Source: Sphingomonas gellani (GTDB taxonomy: Bacteria; Pseudomonadota; Alphaproteobacteria; Sphingomonadales; Sphingomonadaceae). From it: a stretch of DNA of 64,000 nt. Position 1 is the first letter of the stretch, and each line of letters starts with the position of its first letter. The stretch lies in contig NZ_FOCF01000009.1 of the NCBI RefSeq assembly GCF_900110035.1, positions 62,001 to 126,000 on the forward strand, read 5' to 3'. Shown here piece after piece: positions 35,528 to 44,858 of the stretch. The position numbers and the translations under genes were made by a program. A model generated the notes under the pieces. That model worked only from the letters and a program-made list of their open reading frames with translations. It had not been told where the DNA came from and made no database searches.

Positions 35528-37087
35528 TGCGGAACGCTTCCCAAGTAGTTTGTTGACAGTGAGATTTGCAGCTTTGTCCATGAAGGAAAGACGCCCTTGT
35601 AATGCGCCTAATCCGCTCAGCCTGGAGAGAGAATAAGCGCCTGAAACGGTTCCCAATATGATACCGGCACCGAGTCCGAGTGCATCGTGCATCCAGCCTG
35701 CCAAAGCAGTCAGCGCTACAGCGGCAAAGACCATCACAATCGCGAATGTATTACGTGGCCGCCAACGAAAGCCGGTCCTGCGACGAGCCAGCAGGTAGAC
35801 GACAGGCAAGTAAGCACCGTACATCAGCATGAATCCCATCCCTGTCGCCGGAAGGCCTAGCCAATCCACCGCCAACCAGACGAATGCTGCGTATACACCC
35901 ACTCCCAGAGCCTCTGTCATCACAAACAGTCTGCCGTTTCCCGATGCCAAGATGACGAAACCTAACGGCCATCCCACTATTTTCAGGACGTCGCCCAGTA
36001 TCTGCCAGCGTAAGACTTCAATTGCTGGGCCGAACGCGTCTGAATAGAGTAAGCGGATAGCCCAAGGGGCGGCGCCCTCCATGCCGATCAGGATAGGCGC
36101 GGCAAGCAGCAGCGCGATCTCGCCTTGTTCGTTTACCATTCGATTGACGAGATCATGGTCACGGATCGCGGCTGTAAGGCGCGGGTAGTAATCCGTCCCC
36201 ATCGCCTGTAGCACGAACCCGATATAGGTCATGGAGATCATCCACGCCGCGGAGAAATGGCCTAGTGCGATTGTTCCGAGCCGCTGGGCAACGATAGCGC
36301 GTACGGCCAGCAAGGCTGCCGTTACAGATATTGCGCCGAGCATGAAGCTGATGCCCAGGCGCATCATCGGCCCTATTTGCCGTCTCACTGCCGCAAGGGA
36401 AGGGTCCATGGTGCCCGGAGACGGGTTCCGCCGCAATATCCACAAGCCGGCGATGGTCCCGGCAAGCGGCGCCGCCACGACGTAGGGAACGATCCCATGC
36501 CCACGCCAGAGAGCCAGCGCCCCGATCCCCAATCCCGTTCCTAGAACTGCCCCGAACACGTTGATCCGGGCCATGTCCCCGATCCGACGCACCCCGTTGA
36601 GCAGCGCCAGTTGAGAGTTGGAAACCACGGTCAGAGCGACCGCGACGCCCAGCCAGCCAACCGCTGGCGCCTGGTTCGCATCGCCCAGCACGTGCGCGGC
36701 AAGCGGGGTGCGAAGCAGCCAGAAAACGGCTCCACCCAATAGAGCCAATATAGCTGTGGCAAAGAACAGCGCCCGCCGCGTCGCTGCCAGCCCCGGTTCG
36801 TTCTGGGTGCCAACGTCTTCGGCAAGCTGGCGTACGCTGGAACTCGCAATGCCGAAGCCGGCAACCGCCGATCCCGTCTGCACCATGTTCTGAAGCAGGC
36901 CGATCAACCCCACACCCGCCGGGCCGAGCAAGAGCGCGGCGACCTTCGTGCGCGCGAGCCCGATGACGATGTTGGCGACCGAGGCGCCACCGATGATCGA
37001 CGACGAACGCAGGATCTGCCGAACCGAATGATTCTCGGACGCGGCCGGCGCAGCACCCTGCGGGTTGTCTCCCCCTAAGGCTGCCAT
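35510..37087 (-). CDS. Wzx-type O-antigen/polysaccharide flippase
   Basis: Integral membrane protein of 525 residues with about 12-14 transmembrane helices (MATE/PST superfamily). It moves lipid-linked repeat units across the inner membrane. Typical N-terminus after the start: SVRQILRSSSIIGGASVANIVIGLARTKVAALLLGPAGVGLIGLLQNM, as in WzxE-like proteins. Later YPRLTAAIRDHDLVNRMVNEQGEIALLLAAP. The start at 37087 (MAALGGDN) was chosen; the open frame upstream overlaps the divergent aminotransferase-like gene. Partner of the EpsG- or Wzy-type polymerases. Confidence 0.9.
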   Translation of the reverse strand: MAALGGDNPQGAAPAASENHSVRQILRSSSIIGGASVANIVIGLARTKVAALLLGPAGVGLIGLLQNMVQTGSAVAGFGIASSSVRQLAEDVGTQNEPGLAATRRALFFATAILALLGGAVFWLLRTPLAAHVLGDANQAPAVGWLGVAVALTVVSNSQLALLNGVRRIGDMARINVFGAVLGTGLGIGALALWRGHGIVPYVVAAPLAGTIAGLWILRRNPSPGTMDPSLAAVRRQIGPMMRLGISFMLGAISVTAALLAVRAIVAQRLGTIALGHFSAAWMISMTYIGFVLQAMGTDYYPRLTAAIRDHDLVNRMVNEQGEIALLLAAPILIGMEGAAPWAIRLLYSDAFGPAIEVLRWQILGDVLKIVGWPLGFVILASGNGRLFVMTEALGVGVYAAFVWLAVDWLGLPATGMGFMLMYGAYLPVVYLLARRRTGFRWRPRNTFAIVMVFAAVALTALAGWMHDALGLGAGIILGTVSGAYSLSRLSGLGALQGRLSFMDKAANLTVNKLLGKRSASSYPD

Positions 37088-37152
37088 TGCTAACCTATTC
37101 CTGTGTTCGTAAGACACTCGCTCTCTTACTGAAAGCCGTGACAAGTCAAGCA

Positions 37153-38112
37153 ATGAGGCAGAACAGCGCCGGTGCTCCGGCTCCCGTGGTGGCACCTCCA
37201 GACCCTGACACGACCGTCAAGGCATTTGTATCGGTCAGCCCCTTCTCCTATGCGGCGCTCGATGCGACAATGCAGGGACCGCCCGCGGAGGAAGTGCAGG
37301 GCCTGCTTGCAGCGCATTTCAGCCGGCCTCACGTCCTCGTCAACAGCGGCCGCCATGCACTCGACCTGATCCTCACGGAACTTGCACCGCGACCGGACGA
37401 TGTCGTCACCATCGTCACGACGTCAGGCTCATCCTATGTGTCGAGCTGCGTCACCTCGACCGTCGAGCGCTACTGCCGTTGGTCGATGCAGCGTGAATCC
37501 GGGACAGTGGCCGTGATTGCGATCCATGAATGGGGCCGCGCGTGTGAACGGATTTCCGATCATCTCGGAACTGGTGTTCCGGTGATCGAGGACTGTGCCT
37601 ACGCCTTTGCCACGCGCTACGCCGATGGCGAGCCCGTCGGCCGGCGCGGCGATTATGCCCTGTTCAGCCTTACCAAGATGTTCAGCGTCAATTTCGGTGG
37701 TGCCGTGGTATTTCCTGCTGGTCGACGGCCCGCTTTTGTGATGCCGGAGGACGATCGCGCCTTTCTTCTATCTGCTATCGGGTCCGAGATGGTGCGGCTG
37801 AACGCCCTGCTCGAGATGCGCCGCGATGTCTGGAATGACTTGGCGACGCGTTTCGCGGCTATCGGCGTCAAACCGTTTTTTGCGCCCGTCTCCGGCGAGC
37901 AGCCATCTGTGTTCATGTTCGCTCATGATCCGTCTACAGTGCCGCTGCCCGAGTTGCGGCATCGATTTGATGCGCATGGGATCGAAGGTAGCGTGTTTTA
38001 TGGCTCCGATGCCTTTTTCATACCGGCTCACCACCGCGTTGGTCCTCGCACCCGTGAGTTGATGGTTAAAATATATGCCAAGCTGATGGCGGAGCAGGGA
38101 GCGCATGCGTGA
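37153..38112 (+). CDS. DegT/DnrJ/EryC1-like PLP aminotransferase, divergent
   Basis: 319 residues from the chosen ATG, shorter than the usual 370. It shows SRPHVLVNSGRHALDLIL (PLP phosphate region), GVPVIEDCAYAF (Asp for pyridine nitrogen) and GDYALFSLTKMFSVNFGGAVVF, where the Lys of TKMF is the candidate Schiff-base residue. The C-terminal domain (FIPAHHRVG) is present but compressed. It differs strongly from the normal family member at 39553-40662. It may be a sugar aminotransferase or a derived enzyme. Next gene starts within its stop. Confidence 0.72.
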   Translation: MRQNSAGAPAPVVAPPDPDTTVKAFVSVSPFSYAALDATMQGPPAEEVQGLLAAHFSRPHVLVNSGRHALDLILTELAPRPDDVVTIVTTSGSSYVSSCVTSTVERYCRWSMQRESGTVAVIAIHEWGRACERISDHLGTGVPVIEDCAYAFATRYADGEPVGRRGDYALFSLTKMFSVNFGGAVVFPAGRRPAFVMPEDDRAFLLSAIGSEMVRLNALLEMRRDVWNDLATRFAAIGVKPFFAPVSGEQPSVFMFAHDPSTVPLPELRHRFDAHGIEGSVFYGSDAFFIPAHHRVGPRTRELMVKIYAKLMAEQGAHA

Positions 38113-38633
38113 TCGTGTCCTTCCTGAAGAGTTTCGACAGCTTCCTGTTTGACTGGCTGCAGGCGCATCCAGACCAATTACCCGTGCGCATGCAAAAGCT
38201 GGTTGCCTGGCACTATCCCGATGCTCGCGTTCGTAAACTCTACTGGTCGCGGCTGAATGTCACCATGGGTGAAGGTACTTTCCCGAATCCCGGCCTGCTC
38301 GTCGTCAACACCCTTGACTCAGAGGCGCGAATTACGATCGGAGAACGCGTTTCTATAGCTCCAGGCGTGATACTGATCGCTGACTCGTCACCCGGTAATT
38401 CTGCCCTCCTTATGAACCATTCCGAGGTGGCGGGGCGGCTTGTGCGATGCGCACCGATCACGATCGAAGACGATGTGTGGATTGGTGCAGGTGTGATCAT
38501 CCTGCCCGGTGTGACCGTCGGCAAAGGCGCGGTGCTGGGTGCTGGTGCGGTAGTGATCGCGGACGTTCCGCCTTTTGCGGTCGTTGCCGGAGTGCCCGGT
38601 CGCCCTATCCGATCGCTTGCGCCCTTTGCTTAA
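38109..38633 (+). CDS. Hexapeptide-repeat acyltransferase (left-handed beta-helix)
   Basis: 174 residues. Hexapeptide pattern: ITIGERVSIAPGVILIAD, ITIEDDVWIGAGVIILPGVTVGKGAVLGAGAVVIADVPPFAVVAGVPGRPIR, as in WcaF/NodL/FdtC-type O- or N-acetyltransferases using acetyl-CoA. GTG start overlapping the previous stop. It lies near the ketoisomerase and aminotransferase of the 3-amino-sugar branch, so N-acetylation of a dTDP-3-amino sugar is a reasonable role, but O-acetylation of the polymer is also possible. Confidence 0.85.
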   Translation: MIVSFLKSFDSFLFDWLQAHPDQLPVRMQKLVAWHYPDARVRKLYWSRLNVTMGEGTFPNPGLLVVNTLDSEARITIGERVSIAPGVILIADSSPGNSALLMNHSEVAGRLVRCAPITIEDDVWIGAGVIILPGVTVGKGAVLGAGAVVIADVPPFAVVAGVPGRPIRSLAPFA

Positions 38634-38651
38634 AGTCTTAGGGGTCGGCGA

Positions 38652-39575
38652 ATGTCTGACCAGAAGCTGACCATCAACGCCTTCGTTGAGCCCAACCTTG
38701 GCAGCCTGTTTCATGAAGCGGGTTTCTTTCGCCTTCACGCTGGAGAAGGCGGGCGGTATTTTCAGTGGACGGACGGCAAAAAGTCCCTCGGCACGATCCA
38801 TTTTACCGAGGTAGATCACGGCATATGGCGATCGCCTGCCAGAGGCACGTTCGCGGGCTATGCCTGGGAGCGCGATCTTTCCGTCGAGCAGATGTTCGCA
38901 TTCCACGACGCGGTGGAGGCTGAACTGGTCGATGCAGGCGCGAAACGGATCGAGATCCTGCCGGCGCCGATGGCGCATGATCCGGTCGCGTTTGCCAATA
39001 CGCTTTACCTGTTGCGTGCACGGGGTTTTGCGACGGAAGTTTGCGACCTCAACCACACGCTCGAGGTGACCGCGACGCCCCTCGGTGAGCGCATGACGTA
39101 TGGAAATCGCAAGCGGCTGCGGAAGGCGGAACGCGAGGGCTTCAAGGCTGAGCGGGTCGGGCTGGACCAACTTCATGCGGTATACGACACGATCGCTGCC
39201 AATCGCGCCATGAAGGGCAATGCCGTATCGATGCGGGTCGCTCAGCTCGAAGAGATGATCGCGTTGTTTCCCGATCGATTGGTGTTGTTTGGCATGAAGG
39301 ATGGAGACAGTCTTGCCGCTTCGGCTATATGCCTGCGCCTATCCCCATCTGTGCTTTATGTATTTTATTGGGGTGATCGGCCGGGATACAGCGCTCTTAG
39401 CCCGGTGGTTGCGTTGGCAGACACTATTTATGCCTACTGCCAGGAAAGCGGTATCGTGTTGCTCGATGTGGGAACTTCCACGGTAAACCTCGAGCCCAAT
39501 TTCGGTCTGATCCAATTCAAGCGTGGTTTAGGCTTCACCGAATCCCTGAAGGTCAGGCTGTCGAAGCAGCTCTGA
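38652..39575 (+). CDS. GNAT/FemAB-like acyltransferase
   Basis: 307 residues, no transmembrane segment. The segment [25 protein letters not shown] followed by [52 protein letters not shown] and [12 protein letters not shown] resembles the double-GNAT FemAB/GNAT_6 type proteins found in polysaccharide clusters. Substrate unknown; it may transfer an acyl or aminoacyl group to a sugar amine. Eighteen bases after the hexapeptide acyltransferase. Its 3' end overlaps the convergent aminotransferase gene by 23 bases. Confidence 0.72.
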   Translation: MSDQKLTINAFVEPNLGSLFHEAGFFRLHAGEGGRYFQWTDGKKSLGTIHFTEVDHGIWRSPARGTFAGYAWERDLSVEQMFAFHDAVEAELVDAGAKRIEILPAPMAHDPVAFANTLYLLRARGFATEVCDLNHTLEVTATPLGERMTYGNRKRLRKAEREGFKAERVGLDQLHAVYDTIAANRAMKGNAVSMRVAQLEEMIALFPDRLVLFGMKDGDSLAASAICLRLSPSVLYVFYWGDRPGYSALSPVVALADTIYAYCQESGIVLLDVGTSTVNLEPNFGLIQFKRGLGFTESLKVRLSKQL

Positions 39576-40662
39576 CGGCACCGACCACGCGTTCCGCCTG
39601 GTCCATGGTCATGTGCGGTCCTATCGGCAGACTGAGTGTCTCCGCTGCAAGACGCTCGGCAATCGGAAAGCTGCCTTCGCCGAAACCCAGTTCGGCATAG
39701 GCGGCCTGCCGATGCGCGGGGATCGGATAGTGTATCTGCGTCGCTATGCCATCTGCTGCCAGAGTTGCGCGTAGTGCGTCACGCCGCGGCGTATGTACCA
39801 CGAAGAGGTGCCAAACCGGTTCTGCCCAGTTCGGCACGTGCGGCAGGACGAGGTCGCAGTCGCGCAAGGTATCCAAGTACAGGCTTGCGATGCTGGCCCG
39901 CCGAGCGTTCCAGGCATCGAGATGCGGCAGCTTCACGCCCATGATGGCAGCGTGAAGGGGATCGAGGCGCGAGTTTACGCCCTTTTCAATGTTCACATAG
40001 CGTTCGGCAGAGCCGTAATTGCCCAAGGTACGGATGCGCGCCGCCAGCGCAGGATCGTTGGTCGTGACGCCGCCTCCGTCACCCGCCGCGCCCAGGTTCT
40101 TGGAAGGATAGAAGCTCCAGCAGACCGCGTCGCCATGCGCCCCGACGCGAACGCCGCGATAACGCGCGCCATGCGCCTGAGCCGCGTCCTCGACAAGCTT
40201 CAGCCCGTGTCGACGTGCGATCGCCAGCAAAGCGTCGAGATCGGCCGGTTGGCCGTAGAGATGGGTCGGCAGCACCACCTTGGTGCGGGGCGTGATCGCT
40301 TCCTCAACACGTGCGGGATCGAGATTGTAGGTTGCCGAATCCGGTTCCACCATCACAGGTGTGGCGCCAGTCATTGAAACCGCCAGCATTGTTGCAATAA
40401 AAGAATTGCTGGCAACAATCACCTCGTCGCCCGGACCGATTTCCATGGCCCGCAAGGTGAGGTGCAGGGCGTCAAGTCCGTTGCCGACGCCAACTGCGTG
40501 CGCGGCTCCGGTATAGGCGGCAAACGCGGCTTCAAAGCGCTCGGCTTCCGGACCGCCGATAAACCACCCGGAATGCAGAACGCGCAAGGCCACCGCGTCG
40601 ATCTCCTCGCGCAGTTCCTCATAGATCGGCGCGAGCGCCAGGAACGGGACGTCGGTGCTCAT
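39553..40662 (-). CDS. dTDP-3-keto-6-deoxyhexose aminotransferase (FdtB/QdtB type)
   Basis: PLP-dependent DegT family, 369 residues. Features: [92 protein letters not shown] (catalytic Lys in SKNLGA) and [13 protein letters not shown] with IPAHRQ. Members with this pattern, placed next to a FdtA-like ketoisomerase, make dTDP-3-amino-3,6-dideoxyhexose. Start overlaps the ketoisomerase stop by four bases. Fuc3N and Qui3N outcomes cannot be separated from sequence alone. Confidence 0.88.
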   Translation of the reverse strand: MSTDVPFLALAPIYEELREEIDAVALRVLHSGWFIGGPEAERFEAAFAAYTGAAHAVGVGNGLDALHLTLRAMEIGPGDEVIVASNSFIATMLAVSMTGATPVMVEPDSATYNLDPARVEEAITPRTKVVLPTHLYGQPADLDALLAIARRHGLKLVEDAAQAHGARYRGVRVGAHGDAVCWSFYPSKNLGAAGDGGGVTTNDPALAARIRTLGNYGSAERYVNIEKGVNSRLDPLHAAIMGVKLPHLDAWNARRASIASLYLDTLRDCDLVLPHVPNWAEPVWHLFVVHTPRRDALRATLAADGIATQIHYPIPAHRQAAYAELGFGEGSFPIAERLAAETLSLPIGPHMTMDQAERVVGAVRAASTA

Positions 40663-41075
40663 GATGCACGCGCCATGGCAAGGAAGGTCTCGTAGTCGCG
40701 GATGTAATCCGCTTCGTCGTAATGTTGATCCGCGAGCACCATCAGGACGGCATCGTCAGAAAAGTCATACATCTCTCGCCAGATCATCGGGCCGATGGTT
40801 ACCGCCAGATCAGGACGATCGAGCACAACGCTACGCCGACTGTGCCCGTCATCCAGCATCATCGTGCAGCTGCCGCTTACGCAGACCGCCAGTTGCCGCA
40901 ACGCGCGATGCGCGTGAAAGCCGCGCGCGACATCGGCCTGGGTGCCGAAGATGTAGTAGACGCGGGCAATGGGGAAGCCCGTGTCGCGCTCCCCTTCTAT
41001 GACGCAGAGGCTGCCTCGATCATCGCCCCGCAAGGAGAGAGTGATGAGCTTCTGGTCGTCAACGGAGCCGTGCAT
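40659..41075 (-). CDS. dTDP-4-dehydro-6-deoxyglucose 3,4-ketoisomerase (FdtA/QdtA, WxcM-like cupin)
   Basis: 138 residues, small cupin. [56 protein letters not shown] (HAH motif) and [35 protein letters not shown] are diagnostic of the WxcM-like C-terminal family. Uses the RmlB product made at 24307-25359 and passes a 3-keto sugar to the aminotransferase. FdtA and QdtA differ in the C4 configuration of the product; I cannot assign which. Confidence 0.9.
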   Translation of the reverse strand: MHGSVDDQKLITLSLRGDDRGSLCVIEGERDTGFPIARVYYIFGTQADVARGFHAHRALRQLAVCVSGSCTMMLDDGHSRRSVVLDRPDLAVTIGPMIWREMYDFSDDAVLMVLADQHYDEADYIRDYETFLAMARAS

Positions 41076-41231
41076 ATTTCCATCCCGCTGCCGAGCGGGG
41101 TCGGCGCTGTGTCGATCATCAAGGTCTCTCGCCTTGAGGGCCGCGACCTAACAGCCGCGACGCCTACACGCAAATACGAGGCTTCTACCGCTTGGCGAGA
41201 TGGCTTGGGCGTTTCAAGGGCGGACCGGATT

Positions 41232-42668
41232 CTAGCTGTTCCGGCCCAGAAGCCGCCCATTGAGCGTCATGCTGCCCTTGATCTTGGAACCATAGAAATC
41301 CACGTCGCCTGCGGTTCTGAACATGCACGTGCCGGTGAACACGCCCCGGGTATAAGCGAGCTTCTTTCCCGCCTGTCGAAAGCGGCAGTTGTTGTAGTGC
41401 GTGTCGCTAGGGGTCCAGGGCAGCGCCTTGTCCGCTCCGACAGCGATGAAGTCGCAATCGTCGAACAGCACGTTGGTGCTGCCACCGCCGAGATCAGCCA
41501 GGAACTGATGATAGGCCTTGCCGGTCGGCGACAGTTTGGGATCGTCGGTAAAGCGGCAGCGATGGAACTGCGTGGCCTGGGTGGGGTCGGGGCTAGGAAA
41601 GGCGTTGACGACCGAGCCCACGAACAGGCAGTCGTCGAAGCGGATCCTGGGCTTGTAGCTCCAGGATGACCAACTCGTCGTGCCGATCATGCGGCAGCGT
41701 TCGACATGGATGTCGGCAACGTCGCCGGTCGAAGCCAGAAAGCCCACACCCACATTGTCGGAAAAGGTGCAGTCGACGAAGCGGCCGTTGCGGCACACGG
41801 ATTCCTCCGCTTCGATATCGACACCTGAGCCGGGAGCCGACTGGAAGCGACCGCGACCGGTGCGAGTGAAGCGGCACCCGATCGCAGTCAGCTGAGTGCC
41901 GCCGACCCATGACAGCCCCTGGCGACCATTGCGGTCGCAGACCACGTTGCGCAGGGTGACGGGATAGCGCGGGCTTTTGGCGGTCAAGCCGGCATGGGCG
42001 ACCATGATGCCGTCAAGGCCATGGTCGTGGGAACGGACGTTCTCGACGACCACTCCACCGGTATTGCGGTCGAGCATGATGCCGATCGCCTCGACCTGGC
42101 GGCCGGTATCACCCCACGGCCCACCCAGAACGTAATGATCGGCGTTGCCGTCCAGTTCGATGCCGCTGATCGTGACCGCGGCGCGGCAGTTCCTGACGTC
42201 GATCATGCGATAGGCGTCGGCGCGGAAATCGAGGTCGTAAAAGGGCAATTTGGGGTTGTGAACGGCGCCGGTCACGGGATCAAAGGCGCCGAACCGCAAT
42301 CCGTCGGCTGCGACCAGCGTCGCACCCGTGCCGTGGATGCTGACCGGCAGGGCGCAGTTCTCGATATGGATGATTGGCTGTCCTTGCGCGGCATAGCCTT
42401 GACCGCGTCCTGCGGCGATCCGTTGCGTGCCCACACGGTAGCGGCCGGGCGGTACGAGAAGCGTTCCACCGCTGGCTTGCGTCAGTGCGGCACTGGCCCG
42501 TTGAAAGGCGCGCGTGTTGGCAGGGGCGCTTGCGGTCGGTGAGGCGCCATAGTCACGGACGTTGAAGGTGCGTGGCGGTGCGTCGGCAACGGCCGCTCTC
42601 GGCCATAGCAGCATCGAAACCATGCCGGCACCGAAGCTGCGACGAGAGGAAGTCCACGGCATGGCCAT
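41232..42668 (-). CDS. Right-handed beta-helix protein, Tat-type signal
   Basis: 478 residues from ATG 42668. The N-terminus has a twin-arginine pattern (SSRRSFGAGMVSMLLWPRAAVADA), so export of a folded protein is likely. The pectate-lyase-3-like opening is RTFNVRDYGA, then ANTRAFQRASAALTQASGGTLLVPPGRYRVG. The rest is a parallel beta-helix with many short NCR/DCxF turns (VERCRMIG, FDDCLFVG, FHRCRFTD, FDDCDFIA, YNNCRF). Could be a polysaccharide lyase, epimerase or glycosidase acting on the polymer. No catalytic residues assigned. Upstream ATG extensions add unlikely sequence. Confidence 0.8.
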   Translation of the reverse strand: MAMPWTSSRRSFGAGMVSMLLWPRAAVADAPPRTFNVRDYGASPTASAPANTRAFQRASAALTQASGGTLLVPPGRYRVGTQRIAAGRGQGYAAQGQPIIHIENCALPVSIHGTGATLVAADGLRFGAFDPVTGAVHNPKLPFYDLDFRADAYRMIDVRNCRAAVTISGIELDGNADHYVLGGPWGDTGRQVEAIGIMLDRNTGGVVVENVRSHDHGLDGIMVAHAGLTAKSPRYPVTLRNVVCDRNGRQGLSWVGGTQLTAIGCRFTRTGRGRFQSAPGSGVDIEAEESVCRNGRFVDCTFSDNVGVGFLASTGDVADIHVERCRMIGTTSWSSWSYKPRIRFDDCLFVGSVVNAFPSPDPTQATQFHRCRFTDDPKLSPTGKAYHQFLADLGGGSTNVLFDDCDFIAVGADKALPWTPSDTHYNNCRFRQAGKKLAYTRGVFTGTCMFRTAGDVDFYGSKIKGSMTLNGRLLGRNS

Positions 42669-42787
42669 GGCGATAGCTGTTCCAGCGGTTCGCGGCAAAT
42701 CGTGCCAATTCGGGCTCGGGTAAAAGGGTTCACGCGCGAAACCGCTTTCGGCTAGAGCGGCGCGGCTGTTGCAGGAGAGCATTGCGC

Positions 42788-44773
42788 GTGTGTGGAATTG
42801 CCGGATTCGTGAGCCGCGGGACGATCGACCCTAAAACCGTCAAGCAGATGACGGACGTGGTGGCACATCGCGGGCCGGACGATCAAGGTGCATGGTTCGA
42901 TGCCGAGGCGGGGATCGCGCTGGGGCACCGGCGCCTGTCGATCCTGGAACTGTCGCCGCTCGGCCACCAGCCGATGAACGCGATGTCGGGCCGCTACGTC
43001 CTTGTTTATAACGGCGAGATCTACGACCACCTTGCCATCCGGGCGGAACTTGAGGCGGCCGGTGTGGCGCCGGCCTGGCGCGGCCACTCCGATACCGAAA
43101 CGCTGCTCGCCGCGATCGATGCCTGGGGCGTGCGCCGGACGCTGGAGCGGGCGACGGGCATGTTCTCCATCGCATTGTGGGACCGGCGCGATCGGACGTT
43201 GACGCTGGCGCGCGACCGGTTCGGCGAAAAGCCGCTCTATTATGGCTGGGCGGGGGGCGTGTTCGCCTTTGCCTCCGAACTCGGCGCGATCCGCGCGCTG
43301 CCCGGCTTCGACAACCCGGTCGACCGGGGGGCGTTGTCGTCGCTGCTGTCGCGCACCTACATCCCGTGCCCGCAATCGATCTATCGCGGCATCTTCAAAC
43401 TGCCGCCCGGCACGATGATGACGGTGACCGCAGAGGCCGTCGCGACACCGCGTACCGAGCCGTTCGAGGAAGGTGCCAATGGCGGCGTACGGCTGGAGCG
43501 ATACTGGTCGTATCGCGCCGTCGTCCGCGAGGGGCTGGCCAACCCTTATGCCAGCGAGGGCGAAGCGGTCGAAGCGGTGGAGGCCGCACTCGCCGCCGCG
43601 GTCACCGGCCAGTCGATCGCCGACGTGCCCGTGGGCGCGTTCCTGTCGGGTGGCTTTGACTCGTCTGCCGTGGTGGCGCTCTACCAGGCTGCATCGCGGG
43701 GTAAAATCCGCACCTTTTCCATCGGCTTCAAGGAAGTGGGCTTTGACGAGGCGGTTTACGCGCGTGAGGTGGCCCGCCATTTCGGCACCGAGCATCACGA
43801 GCTTTACGTCGGGGTCGCCGACGCACTCGCGGTGATCCCGAAGTTGCCGGCGATGTACGGGGAACCGTTCGCCGACTCTTCGGCCATCCCGACGCATCTC
43901 GTCAGCGCGTTCGCGCGGCAGCACGTCACCGTCGCCTTGTCCGGCGATGGCGGGGACGAACTGTTCGGCGGGTACAATCGCTACCTGTATGCGCCGCGGC
44001 TGTGGCGATCGCTCGCTCCGTTGCCGCAGCCGCTGCGCCGGTTACTGGCCGGAACGGGTGCGAAAATGCCTGACGGCATGTGGACCACGCTCGGCTCGAT
44101 CGCCGCCCGCAAGCGCCGGCCGCCGTTCTTCGGGGCCAAGGTGCGCAAGACGCTGCGCACTGCTGCTGACGCGCGCGGGCTGGACGACGTTTTCGCCTCG
44201 CTGCTGGACGAATGGCATCTTGCGCAGACGCCGGTGCTCGGCATCGATGGCCGGGCGCGTGCGTCGGTCGACATGGACCTAGGCAACGCGCCCGATCTGG
44301 CGCGCATGATGTATGCCGATGCGGTCAGCTACATGCCCGACGACATTCTGGCGAAGGTCGACCGCGCGTCGATGGCGGTCAGCCTGGAAACGCGCGTTCC
44401 GTTTCTCGACCATCATGTGGCGGCTGCGGCGGCGCGCGTGCCGATGGACCAGAAGATCGCAGGCGGCACAACCAAGCGCATCCTGCGGACGATCCTGTAC
44501 CGGCACGCACCGCGTGCCATGTTTGAACGACCCAAGGCGGGTTTTGCCGTACCCGTCGGCGAATGGCTGCGCGGGCCGCTACGCGACTGGGCGGAGGACC
44601 TGCTCGATCCCAACCGGATGCGGCAGGACGGATATCTCGATCCCTTTCCCATCCAGCAGCGCTGGCAAAACCACCTTGTTGGCAGGATGGAAAACACGCA
44701 GGCATTGTGGCCGGTGCTGATGTTCCAGGCTTGGCTGCGACAGGGGGGAGCGCTGGGTGAGGGCAGGGGCTGA
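42788..44773 (+). CDS. Asparagine synthase (glutamine-hydrolysing), AsnB type
   Basis: 661 residues. Class II glutamine amidotransferase domain (CGIAGFVSRG, GHRRLSILELSPLGHQP, LVYNGEIYDH) and C-terminal synthetase domain with PP-loop FLSGGFDSSAVVAL and ALSGDGGDELFGGYNRYL. The GTG at 42788 is preferred over TTG 42782 because it places the catalytic Cys at position 2, and AGGAG lies ten bases upstream. Within polysaccharide clusters such proteins often amidate uronic acids rather than make asparagine; the UDP-sugar dehydrogenase at 52442-53710 would provide a uronate. Confidence 0.9.
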   Translation: MCGIAGFVSRGTIDPKTVKQMTDVVAHRGPDDQGAWFDAEAGIALGHRRLSILELSPLGHQPMNAMSGRYVLVYNGEIYDHLAIRAELEAAGVAPAWRGHSDTETLLAAIDAWGVRRTLERATGMFSIALWDRRDRTLTLARDRFGEKPLYYGWAGGVFAFASELGAIRALPGFDNPVDRGALSSLLSRTYIPCPQSIYRGIFKLPPGTMMTVTAEAVATPRTEPFEEGANGGVRLERYWSYRAVVREGLANPYASEGEAVEAVEAALAAAVTGQSIADVPVGAFLSGGFDSSAVVALYQAASRGKIRTFSIGFKEVGFDEAVYAREVARHFGTEHHELYVGVADALAVIPKLPAMYGEPFADSSAIPTHLVSAFARQHVTVALSGDGGDELFGGYNRYLYAPRLWRSLAPLPQPLRRLLAGTGAKMPDGMWTTLGSIAARKRRPPFFGAKVRKTLRTAADARGLDDVFASLLDEWHLAQTPVLGIDGRARASVDMDLGNAPDLARMMYADAVSYMPDDILAKVDRASMAVSLETRVPFLDHHVAAAAARVPMDQKIAGGTTKRILRTILYRHAPRAMFERPKAGFAVPVGEWLRGPLRDWAEDLLDPNRMRQDGYLDPFPIQQRWQNHLVGRMENTQALWPVLMFQAWLRQGGALGEGRG

Positions 44774-44858
44774 CATAGCGACGCTGGCGACCTGTACGCC
44801 GATGTAGGCGACGGGGATCGTCTTGACAGAGGCTGGTGGCAATGAGCTTAGCGCGGCG

